From assembly GCA_030015575.1 (NCBI GenBank), contig JASDDO010000024.1:216214996-216278995 (forward strand): DNA of 64,000 nt. The letters are read 5' to 3'. Every line of letters begins with the position of its first letter. Position 1 is the stretch's first letter. The notes under the pieces were generated by a model, which had not been told where the DNA came from, searched no databases, and saw only the letters and a program-made list of their open reading frames with translations. Made by a program: the position numbers and the translations under genes. Positions 34,356 to 46,493 of the stretch are shown one piece after another. The DNA comes from Agapanthus africanus. Taxonomy: Eukaryota > Streptophyta > Magnoliopsida > Asparagales > Amaryllidaceae.

Positions 34356-36437
34356 TTAAAGTTCAGAGTTAGAGAGAAGAAAAATCAAACTATACAAGGC
34401 CTTACACAGACCAAAGGTTAGCACCAACCATTCAAAAATTCTATTGTGATAATGGTAGGGTTGGTGGAAGAATGGAGCGTAGAGAAAGGAGTTGAGAAAC
34501 ACACGAGACCGTATGGGAAGAAGGGTGGAATATGGTCTCGGTGAAGGAGAAGAATGGTGAAAAAGAGAAAGAAATGTAGTACGAACTTGAGGGTGTAAAT
34601 CGAGTGAATAAATTAGCGCAATTTGTGATGACCGATGTGTTAAAAGAGATTGTGCTAATCTACCAACCCGTCGAGAAATGGGGTCAAATCCCTCAAGATT
34701 CGCAAGAAAACATGGGTACGTTGAACTTGGTAAACCATCCATTGAAAATGGAAACGCGACGGATTCTTGAGTGGTTGAAACGATAGGAAGGACGAAAGAG
34801 GGTGATTTAGGGATAGTCTTATTCTCACCTAAGTAATCTGTCTCGAACTTGAAAGATTCCGTCAATGGTTCGAAATGACTGTAAGCAACCGAGTCTGATG
34901 GTTCAACTGACTCATCTGAAAATTCAAAGGACTCAAAACTCGGGCGGTGAGTTTTCAAAATCTTCCGAAAATGTGAAACATTCGTAATCGTTATCGTCTG
35001 TGAGAACTGTGTCAGATTCAAAGCGGAACGCACTAGTGGCGTCAAAACTGTTGTGATCAAACAGAAATTTTTCAAGCTCACAGTTCTCAAGCGTGATCTT
35101 TTGCGTGGTCGGAACGATGGAAAGGAGGGGGTTTGATTTAGGAAGTATAACAGTTAAAAGTTCAGGAGGATGAATTGGAAAATCCGACTCATCAAACAAA
35201 AATGGTTCATCCTCAAAACTCTCCTCAATACTATCCTCATAATTCTCCTCAAAAGTTATCTCATCCATGCTATTATCATCAAAATCAAGACGCATATGAA
35301 ATTCGGGAGAAACATTTAATGACTCGTGATAATGAATTGGAGATAAAATTTCAGTTAAATTTATGGGTTTATTATCCAAAATATTCCCGGCGTCAATATC
35401 CTCAATCAAGTGAAAATCAAATTTTTTAGACACCTCATCAAAAGCATGGATATTTATCAATTCAAGTTCTAGATTGGAGGTGTAGAGATCAAAAGGATTG
35501 GTGATGGTTTCACTCGAAAGGGGCTTTCACAATCTGGCAAATCAAGCACTACAAAGTTGCACAACTCATTACACGTTTTATCTTTAACCGGTGAATCATT
35601 TGGGACACTTGTTTGAAAACCGGAGTTGTGGGATTCAATTGGGTATGGGTAGGTTTGATTTGGAAGTGTGTAGAACTCACTCTCACCACTCAAATTATCG
35701 ATCTGTCCAACTGCCTCATCATACATTGGAATTTTTGGAGCTAGTTGGAAACTAACTACCGAGTCACTAGGTTGTATAAGGATGGCAATGGACGCATCCA
35801 AATTCCTCATCTGTCGGTTTGTTGCTACAATGTACGCTTCCAACGACTGTTCCAGACTAGACATAAGTTGTGAAGGGGTTTCAGCAAAAGATTCAAAATT
35901 GTTTGGATACGTGAAACTCCCAAATGGCTGTGTAGAATCAATGTCTAGGGAAGGTGTGAAAGTCGGGTAGGACTGATAGGAATTGAATATTTGGACAGGA
36001 GTAGGATCAACATTTGGATAAAAAGGTGAATGGACTTGTTGATCCCAAGAATTGGAAGTGTTGAATGGAGTGAAAGATCGGTTACGAGATTGTTCAATAT
36101 GTTCAGCGATAGACATGGGTTTTGGAGTTACAACAGGACTCGAAAAAAGAGTATCAACGTAAGAAGGTGGTGAAGGTTGAAATGGTTGCTACAAAGTGGA
36201 TTGTGGAGTCGAACTGTTTCTCCTAGACGCTTCTATTCGATCTTTCAAAGAAATTTTGGGAATGGAGGGGTCGTCCGTAATTCGACCAAAACAATTCGCG
36301 TATGAAGCAATGTTTGGATGAGGGTACCAAAGTTCGGCAAGAGTTTTGGGAGGTGGGGTACCCATGATGTAAGAAAGGAGAAGAAAAAGAATGTGGATGG
36401 AAGTGAGGTGCACGGATTTCTTAGCGACAAGTTGCAA
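34356..36437 (-). pseudogene. Unrecognised acidic/gag-like coding region of element E (fossil)
   Basis: Minus-strand frames at 36189-36437, 35469-36116, 34933-35460 and 34356-35090 cover most of this stretch; the region looks broken a few times. The first contains MGTPPPKTLAELWYPHPN and LKDRIEASRRNSS. The second is rich in Ser, Pro, Phe and Tyr and has a short helical part (QSLEAYIVATNRQMRNLDAS) that faintly resembles the C-terminal coil of Athila gag. The third is very acidic (EENYEDSIEESFEDEPFLFD). No gag core, protease, RT or integrase motif is visible. It may be a rebuilt gag of a non-autonomous element; function is unknown. Confidence 0.55.
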
Positions 36438-36544
36438 GTTTTTTTTGTAAAAAAATTCTTTTTTTTTCTTTTTGTGTTTTTTTTTATGTGGAGCTTTTTG
36501 CTAAAATAAAATATTTTCAATAAAAGGCTTAGACACACGTTCAA

Positions 36545-37482
36545 TCACCACAAATGCATAATCAGGCCTAGATCTAGGGTCATCTAGGTCAGCTAGACAG
36601 CTCCTAACTGTTCCAAAGGGAAAGTAGTAGGATCTCAAACCGCCTCTTCACCGCCAATTGTGGCCAGGTAAGCACAAGTAGAGAAAGGAGGGATCCGCTC
36701 ACGAATCACCGTGAGACGGGCCTTTTAAACTTATCTTTCACTACCTGTCTAGCCTAGGCACCACAAAGCCAGGTTAGGATTAACGATCGATGCCTACAAC
36801 TATTCCTTTATCCTATTGAGCGCGAAGTCCTTAGAGTTGAGTCTAATCTTTTTTAATTAACTTGATGGTCAATGCAATATGCCTTAAGTGATTTCTGGGG
36901 TCCTGGAAAGGGTAATGAAATCCCCACCCAATCTGGATTGGTGTTCAAGCCCCTTAAAGTCAATTTAAATATGCAAAGCAGTAAACACAATCAAACACTT
37001 GCAAACAACTTTTTTTAGCGCGGCACAAAGAATCCTGCACAAGATCAAGTTATTGGAAGGGGGAGAAATTTTTGACGTAAAGAATCCTGCAGGCAAATTT
37101 TATAGAGGAGATATCAGGGGTTGCAGAGAAGAAGAGGAGAAGCTTACAGAGGATTTTTCGCTTGCTGACGTCACAAGACCGCGGCGGATCCGCGGTCAAA
37201 GACGGGTCAACGCGGCGGTTCCGCGGTCGGTTGGTTTGTTCAGATCTCCAAATCTTTTCTGTTGCTCTGTTCTGATTTTCCTCTGTTGTTCAGATCTGCC
37301 GTTTTCTGTTTTGCTCTCTGAATTTTTCCAGATCCGAACTCGTTCGTCGATCCTACAAAATTTCAACGAAAATACCCTTCACAAAATAACAAGATGATAA
37401 AAAAAATTTATATTTTTTTTTTCAGTTTTTATGATTTTTCAATTTATATTAACCCGAAATTACAAAAAAGAAAATAACACGC
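36545..37482 (-). other. Untranslated leader of element E
   Basis: It aligns with the F leader (7617-7990) in its first half. Two CG-rich palindromes (about 37177-37197 and 37212-37228) lie near the primer-binding site. The plus-strand frame at 36999-37397 crosses these and is not believed. Confidence 0.7.
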
Positions 37483-37502
37483 GATCCCTGGCAATGGCGC
37501 CA
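37483..37502 (-). other. Primer-binding site of element E
   Basis: The minus strand reads TGGCGCCATTGCCAGGGATC, matching the 3' end of plant tRNA-Asp in its first part, the usual primer of Athila elements. It lies two bases from the LTR end. Confidence 0.9.
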
Positions 37503-37504
37503 TT

Positions 37505-38930
37505 TGATTGATCTCAAAGAATAATTTATAACCGCAATCAAGAACGGTGTCGCTTGGTAGCTAGCCAGTGAGTACGGATCGGTCCACAGGGATTTTGTGT
37601 ATTCTCGATTTGTTCTAACAAGTTAATTCCGATTGTTGTCGAATTGATTAAATCTAAAAACTAAAGTTGATCTAAACTAGGATTAAAATCTTGCTAGGGT
37701 TAGGTTTAGGTTAAGTTTGGAAAGTCAATATTCCTCACCGTTTTCTATGCCCTATTTAAGATCTATGAGGTGTTATGGTAATAATTAATAAAGGGGATTA
37801 GTACCATCGGGAAGAAACGATATTTCTTCCTCCAGGTTCTTGTCCTTCCTTTCTTAATTCTTACCCTAACCTCCATGGAAAACACGCTCAATCGGTCATT
37901 TATACTACGGTATCACCGCTATCTCGTGGGATAGGGTGCCATAGGAAGCGGTGTGTGCATGTATGCATGGAGTCCTATAAAAACGTGTGGTGGGCGAGAA
38001 AGGGGTGAGAGATCTTCATCTCTCAAGCCTTCCCCAAATCTAACCCTAACAAGCGAGAAGACTACTCACTCATTAGGGAATTAAAAAAAATATATTATAA
38101 CTATCTAACTAGGGCAGAGAATAAAATCTAAATTAGGGCAGAAAGGAAAATTATACTAGGACAGATAATAAAATTAACTAGGGCAATAATAGAAAACTTA
38201 CTCTAATTTGATGCACTCTTCATTCTTTATAGAAATTTACAGATCTGAATTTTGATAAAATGAAATGAGGCACAAGAAGAGGCATGCTCTAAAAAGAGCA
38301 TTAGGGTTTCTATTTATAGATCATAGAAACCGTAGGGTTACAATTGACTCACAACTGCAATTACAAGTATACCCATAAGAAGACTAGTTAACGCACCGCC
38401 ATGCCGTTACATTTCCGACCGACACGGGCGACGCACGGATTTTTGCACCGACATGGGTTCCTTATGGCCGCGGAACCACGGCCAAAACCCCTGTTTGGCC
38501 GCGGATCCGCAGCCATATAAGGAGCTTGTTGGCTGATTCTTCTTGTGTTGCTTCAGGTTGCTTTTAGAATCTGTTTTCTTCACTTTGTTCTTCGAAATAT
38601 TTTCTAGTTCTCTTCCAGATCTCAACAGTGAACAAAATCGTGGACTTTTACCGCTTGCTTCGTGTCGAAGTCTTGAGCCTTGCATTGCCTTTGTTCTTTG
38701 TGAACTTGTTTTTTGATCTTCGTTTAGTCTTCAAAATGTAGGCATGATCAAGATCTTTCCGTTTGTTGGTCGTAGTCTCACTTTTGTATCGTCTTTTCAT
38801 TGTTTTCACTGTTTTTGTTCCGAGAACCTGTAACCTGCAACTATATAGCAGACATGGATCAAAAGCACATGTTTATTTGTAATATGAATAAGAATGGGGA
38901 ATAAAATAATGCAAAATTATGGTATGAACA
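37505..38930 (-). repeat. 5' LTR of element E (1426 bp)
   Basis: In plus orientation it runs from TGATTGATCTC to GGTATGAACA and is followed by the AATAG target duplication (38931-38935). A minus-strand TATA (TCTATAAATA) is at 38311-38320. Two CG-rich palindromes at 38466-38483 and 38497-38514 lie about 150-200 bases upstream of it. No gene is seen. Confidence 0.95.
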
Positions 38931-38958
38931 AATAGCAAGAAAGAACAAATTACGCACG

Positions 38959-38978
38959 TATTCCCGGCAACGGTGTCA
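38959..38978 (-). other. Primer-binding site of element F
   Basis: The minus strand reads TGACACCGTTGCCGGGAATA, a diverged tRNA-Asp site two bases from the F LTR. Confidence 0.8.
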
Positions 38979-38980
38979 TT

Positions 38981-40450
38981 TGATTTGTTCAAAAAAAGAA
39001 TAGGTAGTAGTAGTAACTGCAATCAATAACGGTGTCGCGTGTAGCGAGCGTCAGTGAGTACGGGTCGTCCTCTGGGATTCGAGAAATTCGTAAATTCTTG
39101 CTTTACTTGAGTCGAAAGAACTAGTAAAGAAATTCAAGAAATAGTTCAAGATTTAATTGAATTCAATACTTTCAAGAAATTCAAGAAATTGTTTTCAAGA
39201 AAGGAAATCAAGAAATTGTTCAAGATCTGATTATCAAGAAAATATGAAGAAGGCTTGTAGGATTCGATCAGATTTAGTAACCATGAATGACTAATAAAGA
39301 TAACTCATCTTTTCTATTAACAGTTTAACTCTAGATTGATGGCGATGAATGCGGATTAGGGTTTTTTTTGGAAGAAACTAGGGTTTCTTCACTATAGTCC
39401 CTTGTCCTTTCATTGATCCTATTCATTTTCTAGCCCTTCACAAAAAGATCATCAATCTTATCTCACATCGTGGTCAAGATAATCAATAATTTGATATCGC
39501 ACCCAGTGAGGATGTTAACGATTCTTTTGCGAAGGTTTGTAAACTTCATAAGAATAAAGAAAAGTATAGAATTCTGTCATCCATTGATCTACCATAATGC
39601 TACGGATCCTATCAAGCGGAGATTTACTCGCGCATCCTGAAAATAGAAGAAAGATTAGAAAAAGAACTCATAATGCGGAATTTAAAAGAAAGCGAAATCG
39701 AAACTAATTATCACCTTTATTATTCAACTTCAAATTACAACTTCTTCAATCTGAGATTATAAGAAGAATTGCTCTCGATCACTCCCTTGAAGAGGTAATT
39801 TTTCCGTCAATCTTCACGTCGCTCGATCACCGTGAGTCTTAGACCTGTCGTGGATCACGTGCTCGTTGATGACGATTGGCTTCGTGTAAAGGATCTTTTG
39901 TTGAATCGCTTGAGGAACTTCTCAATGATTCTTGATTTTGGATCTTGGATTTGGTGTTGTTCTTGGATTTGTGTTGAATTAGATGAATGAATTTGAGGAA
40001 AAATTCCAACCAATTGGGAACCCTTCTCTTCATGACCTTGGTCCTTTTTATAGCCTTCTCTTTAAGCTTCCCCAACAAGCTAGGTTATTATAGAGAAGTT
40101 TTCAGAACAAGGTTGTTTTCTTCTCTTGGTCTTTGGGTCTTCCTGTGATATCTGGAATCTTCTAATCGTTTCTGAGTCTCTGCCAGAATTTAATTCTTCG
40201 GTTTTCTATATTTTGTCGGCAGATTTCTGATTCCCGATATCTGACCTTACTTAACTTTGCACAAGATCACAATGAATAATGTGAGATACAAAATATTATG
40301 CGTAAAAATATTAAACATAAAATTTCCTTCATAATGTTGATTATATTGTATAACACATGGTAAATGATATTTTGCAGATGAACTTCTAATATGTGTTATA
40401 TTTATAGTAAATACCTTTAGATGATTAAGAAAAGTAAGGAAATTTTCTTG
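38981..40450 (-). repeat. 5' LTR of element F (right end approximate)
   Basis: It begins TGATTTGTTC and shares the ACGGTGTCGC and CAGTGAGTACGGGTCG blocks with the E LTR, but is otherwise well diverged. A minus-strand TATA (GGCTATAAAAAGGAC) is at 40041-40055. AAGAAATTCAAGAAAT-like short repeats fill 39110-39250. The outer end could not be fixed and lies somewhere between 40250 and 40465. Confidence 0.6.
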
Positions 40451-40849
40451 TTAAAAATGCACTATTTCTGACCGAACATCTGGCGACCACGACGTTCGGC
40501 CTCTTGTCCCTCGAGGTTGGTTTAGCCGCTTAGTTTGTCGGGACCTCCGCCAGATGAGCGCTTCCAGCAGGGTAGATGATGACCGGAATAAATTGGCGGG
40601 ATGGCTCCTCCCATTGCCGGCTGAGACTGGCAGGGAGAACGACACGGGCATTGATCTTGACTACGTACAAGATCGGGGTCGCGTCGAAAGCTGAATTCTT
40701 CTTGGGAGACATCGTCGTTGAAAGTTGATTGCTGAATGAAAGGAACATCACTTCAGTATAAACATCGATATATATGTTAAATGAGTTCGCATGAACACTT
40801 GACCTGAGATATGGGAGGAGAGAAAGGTCCCACCAGGCGTGCCAGAATC
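40451..40849 (-). other. Leader and primer-binding site of Tat-like type X (right copy)
   Basis: The minus strand has TGGCACGCCTGGTGGGACC at 40826-40844, 5 bases from the LTR end, then about 380 bases of leader with a short minus-strand frame (40530-40751). That frame begins MMFLSFSNQLSTTMSPKKNS and is not recognised. The element is cut off at about 40450, where the F LTR begins. Confidence 0.6.
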
Positions 40850-42470
40850 TGTAGGGTGTTTTTCGTCACCCCATTAAGATGGGAATATGCACGCGCTTGT
40901 CAGGCGTACTACAGATTCCCCCTGCCTAGGGTAGATGGGGGTTTATTGATTGTGGGTATTCGAATCTCCGGCAGCCGCGGACTAAACTGCCGTTAATTAC
41001 CCCTCGCCTTTAGAGCGAGGGAACCTCCGATTGACATGTCAAACTGATCATGCGAGATCAATGTGCCATGTGCGTGTGTTGTGTTTTGAAAGGGTTTTAG
41101 ACATATCGGGGGCCTCGCAGAGTTTATGGGGGTCCCGCTATCCGGGGGACGTGTTTTGGGTGTGGAGTGCATGGAAAATGAGGGGTGAGGAGCGTCTTAA
41201 AGACGCGTGCATGGCACGTGGACGCTTGGCGCCCGCGGGTCACGTGCCTGGTGCATGGGCGCTTGGCGCCCGCGGGTCACGTGCCTGGCGTATGGGCGCT
41301 TGGCGCCCGCTGGTCATGTGCCAGGCGTGTAGGCGCTTGGGGCCCGCTGGTCACGTGCCAGGCGTATGGGCGCTTGGCGCCCACGGGTCACGTGCCCTAC
41401 ACGCGATCGCTGAGCACTGGGTACCCACGGGTCATGTGCGCGGCACGCGACCGCTGGGTGTTGGGTGCTCGCGGGTCATGTGAGGTGCACGTAGGCGCTG
41501 AGCGCTCGCGGGTCATGTGCCCTGCACGCGACCGCTGGACGCCTACAGGTCACATGTGCGGCACGCGACCACTGGACGCCCATCGGTCACGTAAACGGCA
41601 CGCGACCGCTGTAAACAACAGCGGAAAAGGGGCTTAGCCCCTGGGATGGGAGTTGAACTCCTAAGGGTCTTTGGAGTTGAACTCCTAACAAGGATTATGT
41701 ATAGGTTTGGAGTTAAACTCCTAAAAGGGTTTTGTTTATGGAGTTAAACTCCGACAGATCTTGAATGGAGTTAAACTCCTAGAAATGTTTGAAGATGATC
41801 AGAAGGGACCCATTTCTTCTCCCCTTTAGTTCTAAATCTTCTTTTGAGCCTTGGATCTTCCCGAAATGGGATTTTTGGATAAGGGACTCCTTCTTCCTCC
41901 TCCCCGTCGACTGGATCTTGAAGAAGAAGAGGGGTGAAGCTCAAAAATCTCCCTTTTTGAGGATTTGATGAAAGATCTGAGTTCCCCTTTAATAGTTTTA
42001 TGGTGAAAAACAGTTTCTTTTTTGTAAAAAGAGGGATTGAACTCTTGATTTAATTCAAAAAAAGAAAGAAGGTTTAGAACCTTAAGGAGGGAGGAGGAGA
42101 CACAAACCCTATAATTTGAGAGAATGAAAAAGTTATCATTGATTTTTCATCATGTTGTCTTTATAGTCTACAAATTTTACATATAACCCCTTGGGCTTTA
42201 CCAAATGGCACTTGTGTCACCCCATGCCTTATTTGCTTATTTCTTTTTTGCACATAAGCCATAGGGTTTACAAAATTTTGGCTTTCTGCCCACTTTACAT
42301 ATATTTATTTCTAAAAATTACATTTAGACTAATTTATTGCCTCCTTTTAGGCATGGAGCCGACCCCTTCCATGTTTGGTCTTGACTTGGGCTTGGGCTCG
42401 GGTCCACTTGAATTGGGGTTGACTTTGGTTTTGACTTGGTCAACTGGGGTGTAATTGTTAACCCCAACGG
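40850..42470 (-). repeat. 5' LTR of Tat-like type X (right copy)
   Basis: It is homologous in opposite orientation to 5545-5920 in its first 350 bases. Beyond lies a 37-bp tandem array (41213-41612), then a field of GGAGTTAAACTCC palindromes (41650-41790), and a minus-strand TATA (GACTATAAAG) at 42159-42168. The outer end is placed at about 42470, just before sequence that aligns with the antisense gene of B. No gene is seen; the plus-strand frames over the array are repeat products. Confidence 0.65.
41213..41612 (+). repeat. 37-bp tandem array with G-boxes
   Basis: Units begin CGCTTGGCGCCCGCGGGTCA at 41223, 41260 and 41297 and continue with decay to about 41612, roughly ten in all. Each unit carries GGTCACGTGCC or a near variant. 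Confidence 0.85.
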
Positions 42471-42484
42471 CTTTGGGGAGGTAT

Positions 42485-45400
42485 CGCTTGCGGGGCTGCC
42501 ATGTCAAGTAAACGCTGGAAGGTTTTCCTCAGAGAAAGGTCCATAATAGAAGACGCCAACTCCCGCAATTCTAAGGGAAGGAAAGGTTCAGATATATGGA
42601 GGGGTCGTTAAACAAAATGTAGATCTATATAAGATTACCTTCAATATTTCGCCCGCTCTGAACTGGAGGGATGGCAACTTCGGCAACCTCCTCTACACCC
42701 TCAGTTGTGTCACTGGAGATATTCGTGAAGTCTATGGCCGGCGCGGCAGCCTCCAATAGAGGGAAAAAGGCTAACGCTAGAGGCTTCAAGGCAGCGACAG
42801 CAACTTCAACAATCTCCTCCACACCCTTCGGTGCATCACTAGTGATATCCATGGGATCTATCGCCGGTGTGGAAATCTCTGCTGGAGGAATAGAAGCTAT
42901 CACCGAAAGCTCCACGACAGGAATAGCAGCTCCAGTAATCTCTTCTACACCCTCCAGTGTGTCACCGAAGATTTCGTAGAATCTATGTCCATGGCGTGAT
43001 CCGGGCTCAAGACTACGCCCGCTGCAGAAGGCCCTACAAAATTTTTGTAAAGATAAGATGAGGTGAAAGTAGTACCAGGTAATTACCAAAAATATATACA
43101 TGCATACCAATACGCCAGGGAGCTTGAAGTATGGCCTTCTCGAGCCGCTGCTCTTTTCTGATCAATTGCGCTCGTCGGGCTTCGATCAAGATCAAATGCA
43201 TGCCCGTCTTTAGAGTGGCCTCGTCTTCGGAAACGGCCGAGATGGGTTGTTTCAGAGCCCGTTCTTCATCCATCGTTAGAAGACCCATTAGTGGCCTAGG
43301 TGATAACGGATCAAGGTCATAGAAAACGACAGAGGGAAAGCCTCCCTTCTTGGGGCGCACATTCTCACTTTCATCCTGCGATCATTTCAAGGCTTCGGCC
43401 AATTGAGCGGCTTCCTCAGCAGATGTGCCAGGAAAGAGGAGGCCGTCGTCTGGTTCATGCACAGATATGGGCTCATCGTGAAGAGGCTCGGACTCAAGCA
43501 ACGAATCGAGTAGACCAGCGATCGATTTCTTTCTCCTTTTAAAGCCTGAGCTAACACCAATGGAGGGGCTCTTCCTCTCCTTTGGCGCTTTTGCACGGCG
43601 CTGCCCAACATCGCCTTCGGTATTTGCCTTTTGGGGTGCCACGGATGGTGCTTTATCAGGAGTCGCTGTCTCAGCTCTTGTACGTACCGGCATACCAGCA
43701 GTATGGGGGGTTGATTCGGCTTGTGCGGCTTTAGAAATGAGCACCGAGCCGCTGTCCCTTAGAGGAGGGCAAACAATCGACCGTGGCCGTAACGGGGCGT
43801 TGATGGATTGCGCGGGAGTGGGAGATTTACATTCAAAGAGCACCCTTCTCTCCTCTGCAATGATGGGACCAACCCGGTGGCGATACCAGCCCTTGAAGGG
43901 TCCCATAGGCCTTAGAAGATAGTCAGGCTCAGGAATCATGAAAAAGGAATCGGTACCTAATCGCGTGAATTGGTGGATGACGTCGGAAGTAACCTCTAGC
44001 GAGAGAGTGGGCTCGATTAAAAAGGCTTCGAGGGGGATGCCCTGCTTGTAACCCAGCTGCTGGACGAAGCGATGCGGATTGTACCGCAAGAAAAGAACAG
44101 TATTATTTAGGCGGAACACTAAGTATCCCGGCCAGAATGTATATAAATGCATGATCTCTTTGGGCTTCAAAGCCGGAGCTCCACTCTTCGACAAATCGAA
44201 CAATTGTTGAATGGTCCCAGCCGGAGCAGAAAGGACTCTGTCACTGAAAACCATCCCACCTTCGTTTGAATACGGATTAAGTAGTACGTGCAGAGCCCCT
44301 AACTGGGTCGGATCAGGAGCAGAAGCGTCGACCAACCTCATGATCCACGGGAAAGTGTATGACTCATAGAAATTAGGTCGTCGATGCGCAGCAAACGCGC
44401 CCAACACATGCATCTCGATCCACGACATGAAATAGTGGAGGGAGAAATTCATGGTGTCCGCACCTGGATTGGAAGTGTTGGCAGTAGTACTTAAACCATA
44501 GTATAAGGGTGATAGTCCTGCAATACCAATAGCCAATCGTGCTCCTTCGGCTTAGCTGGTTCGCCATGCCGGTGGAGACCAATGAAGCCAACAAAGAAAG
44601 TTTCTTCATCCATTCCAGGGGCAGCGATCGCGTCAATGGTTACGGCCGATGAGCTTGGAATATAAAACTGTAGCAGGTCCTCTTCTTTAGTCGGTAATTT
44701 CTTCAAGCCGAATCTGAAAAGATCCTCGATCTTCGCGAATTTCGGTGCCTTCTTGGATAAGACATCTTCACGGAGAAAGCAAGCAATGAAAGCATCGAAG
44801 GTGACACCTTGCCCTTCTGGTGTCACGAACAGTTTATCAAAAATACCCAAGACCTTGACTAGACTTGGGTGCTTGTGATGAATAGCATTCTCGGTCGTCA
44901 AGCCATCAAGCATAGTGGGCACTGTAGCAAATATGTACTCATCAGGAGACAGTAATTCCTCGTAATGCTCTCCCCTAATCGGCAACCCTGAAATTTCGCG
45001 AAACTCCTCCAGGGAGATAGAGATTTCGCGATCCCCAAGCAAAAATGTGTTCATGGGAAGATTTCACTGGTTCAAGAAGGCCTTGACCCACCAGACGTGG
45101 GGAGCGTGATAGTAAAACAGTGACGCATACACCGCTTGGTACAATCCAACCTTCTGCAGCCGTGAGCGTTGAGAGGAGAGAATGTATCGAGCCCATAGAA
45201 GGTAGCCCACTGGATGGCGCGGGGTAATGCCTACCTTATACACCTGCCCCCAGGGTCGAGCTTCATCCTGACATATCCAGCGTCCCAAAATATCTATGGC
45301 CATCAGGGGTTGATTGGGTATCCCGGTCGTTGACGATTCAAGCCGGCCTATAGGGGTCCAATTAGTTGCCTCCACCACATAAGCAGTCCGCGGGCACTCC

Positions 45401-45611
45401 ATCAATGACATTGAGCGGATGGGTTCGGTTGGTACTTCGCAGGTAAAGCTACGGCGGCCCCTGATGATGTGACCGTACCAATCCCCCATAAAAGAAAGCT
45501 CGTATTTTCCTTGTCGTGTGCCCTAATCATCGCCATAACTTCCTCGTCTGATGACGGCTGTGGAAAAGCGACTTCCGAGCAAGTGTAAAGAAAGTAAGGA
45601 ACTGAGGCCAT
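42485..45611 (-). pseudogene. Antisense plant mobile domain gene of element C (fossil, partial)
   Basis: Minus-strand pieces match the B antisense gene along its length. MASVPYFLYTCSEVAFPQP starts at 45611, after a TTCTAG acceptor. The PMD block FLLGDREISISLEEFREISG lies at about 45054-44995, YNPHRFVQQLGYKQG at about 44040-44090, and the basic stretch RRAKAPKERKSPS at about 43560-43600. The EKAILQAPWRIG helix ends at a GTATGC donor (43107). Donor GTAATC near 42638 and acceptor CTTAG near 42572 match B. The left end is cut. It is broken in a few places, yet intron positions are kept. Confidence 0.7.
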
Positions 45612-45616
45612 TCTAC

Positions 45617-46370
45617 CTAGAAAAAAAAGAAGGAGAGGTAAACCCATTAAATAATAAATTAAAAAATGTGATGTTTGTTTCATGGGACCACTAACTGCAA
45701 AACCAGTGAGCCCCACGAAATCAAAATGGCGGCTCACTAATGATGATACAAGATAATCACTGTGAGAATCCAAAAGGATTCTCATTAAATAAAAAATGGA
45801 GTTTAAATAACTCCTAATATCCTCCAAAAACGAGCTCTGTTAAAATGCACAACAGATTCAAATCTGTGTCAAAGGTATTAAAACCCTAAAAAGAAAAAAT
45901 GCTCAAGAACACTAGGGAATGAAATTCACAAGAGTTTATGAGTCTTTCAGAGCTAAGCTCTGTGATATGGAATTAAGTTCCTTTAATAATGGGATTAAAT
46001 CCCAGAAACCCCCACTGTGGGAAGACAAAGAAAATGGAATTAAATTCCAAGGACCCTCAAAGATCGATGATAGGGTAAACCTTAAGAGGAGAACTAACAA
46101 TTCTCAAGACCCCAGTGTTTTTGGATCTCTAAGAGATCGGTTTAGGGTTAGAGCAAAGATCTGGTGATGGATTTAAAATCCAGAGGAAAATATGGAAAAA
46201 GGGGTTTCCCCTAAGAGGTAACCATCATTCACGATCCTTACCCAAAAAAGGAAATTTGCAGAGTTTAACTCTGAAAGATCTATGGAAGAGGACTAAGATC
46301 TGAAGAGGAGAATTAAATTCTCAAGGAAAAGTTCATGAAGAAACGGTGAATCGTCTAATAAGCCAAACAC
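45617..46370 (-). other. Leader region of antisense gene in element C
   Basis: No convincing gene is seen. It shares palindromes such as GGAATTAAATTCC with the matching region of B. The plus-strand frame at 45919-46167 runs through these palindromes and is not believed. Confidence 0.5.
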
Positions 46371-46383
46371 CTCTTTTATAAGA
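46371..46383 (-). promoter_or_regulatory. Putative TATA box of antisense gene in element C
   Basis: The minus strand reads TCTTATAAAAGAG, about 117 bases from the LTR start, the same place as in B. Confidence 0.6.
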
Positions 46384-46444
46384 CGTGATGGGAGCGGTTC
46401 ATATTCCCGTTCCCCTAGGCAATCCAACGGCTGTAAGGGTGGAC

Positions 46445-46483
46445 AACGTTGCACTCACGTGCAAGCTACGTGAGAGCAACGCT
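46445..46483. promoter_or_regulatory. 39-bp inverted repeat with G-box, element C
   Basis: Arms AACGTTGCACTCACGTG and TACGTGAGAGCAACGCT face each other, homologous to 28826-28863 in B. One G-box half has changed to TACGTG. Confidence 0.7.
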
Positions 46484-46493
46484 GGGGGGAATT

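Larger units (their letters stand above)
8464..38930 (-). mobile_element. Element E, Athila-like, complete but non-autonomous, contains element B
   Basis: E is bounded by the 5-bp target duplication AATAG (8459-8463 and 38931-38935). Without the nested B it is about 7.5 kb: 5' LTR 37505-38930 (1426 bp), internal part 32845-37504, and 3' LTR split into 8464-8975 and 31933-32844 (1424 bp). LTR length agreement and the target duplication make the boundaries firm. No RT, RNase H or integrase is visible inside; only a gag-like or acidic reading region is. About 12 differences in the first 280 bp of the LTR pair, counted by eye, suggest an age of one to a few million years. Confidence 0.9.
5921..40450 (-). 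mobile_element. Element F, Athila-like Ty3/gypsy retrotransposon (interrupted)
   Basis: F runs on the minus strand: 5' LTR at about 38981-40450, primer-binding site at 38959-38978, leader, and gag at 5943-7420. Element E (8464-38930) is inserted in its leader. The left side stops at the X LTR end, so pol and the 3' LTR are not in the window. It is assigned to Athila from the tRNA-Asp primer site and the gag type. It is broken by several changes besides the insertion. It is older than E and B because it contains them. Confidence 0.8.

Noticed and set aside
37483-37502. Possible tRNA-Asp gene piece
   Set aside because: Only the 3' end match is present, placed exactly beside an LTR; it is a primer-binding site.
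41031-41637. Two overlapping 150-residue frames
   Set aside because: They read through the 37-bp GC-rich LTR array in two frames; no domain and pure repeat content.
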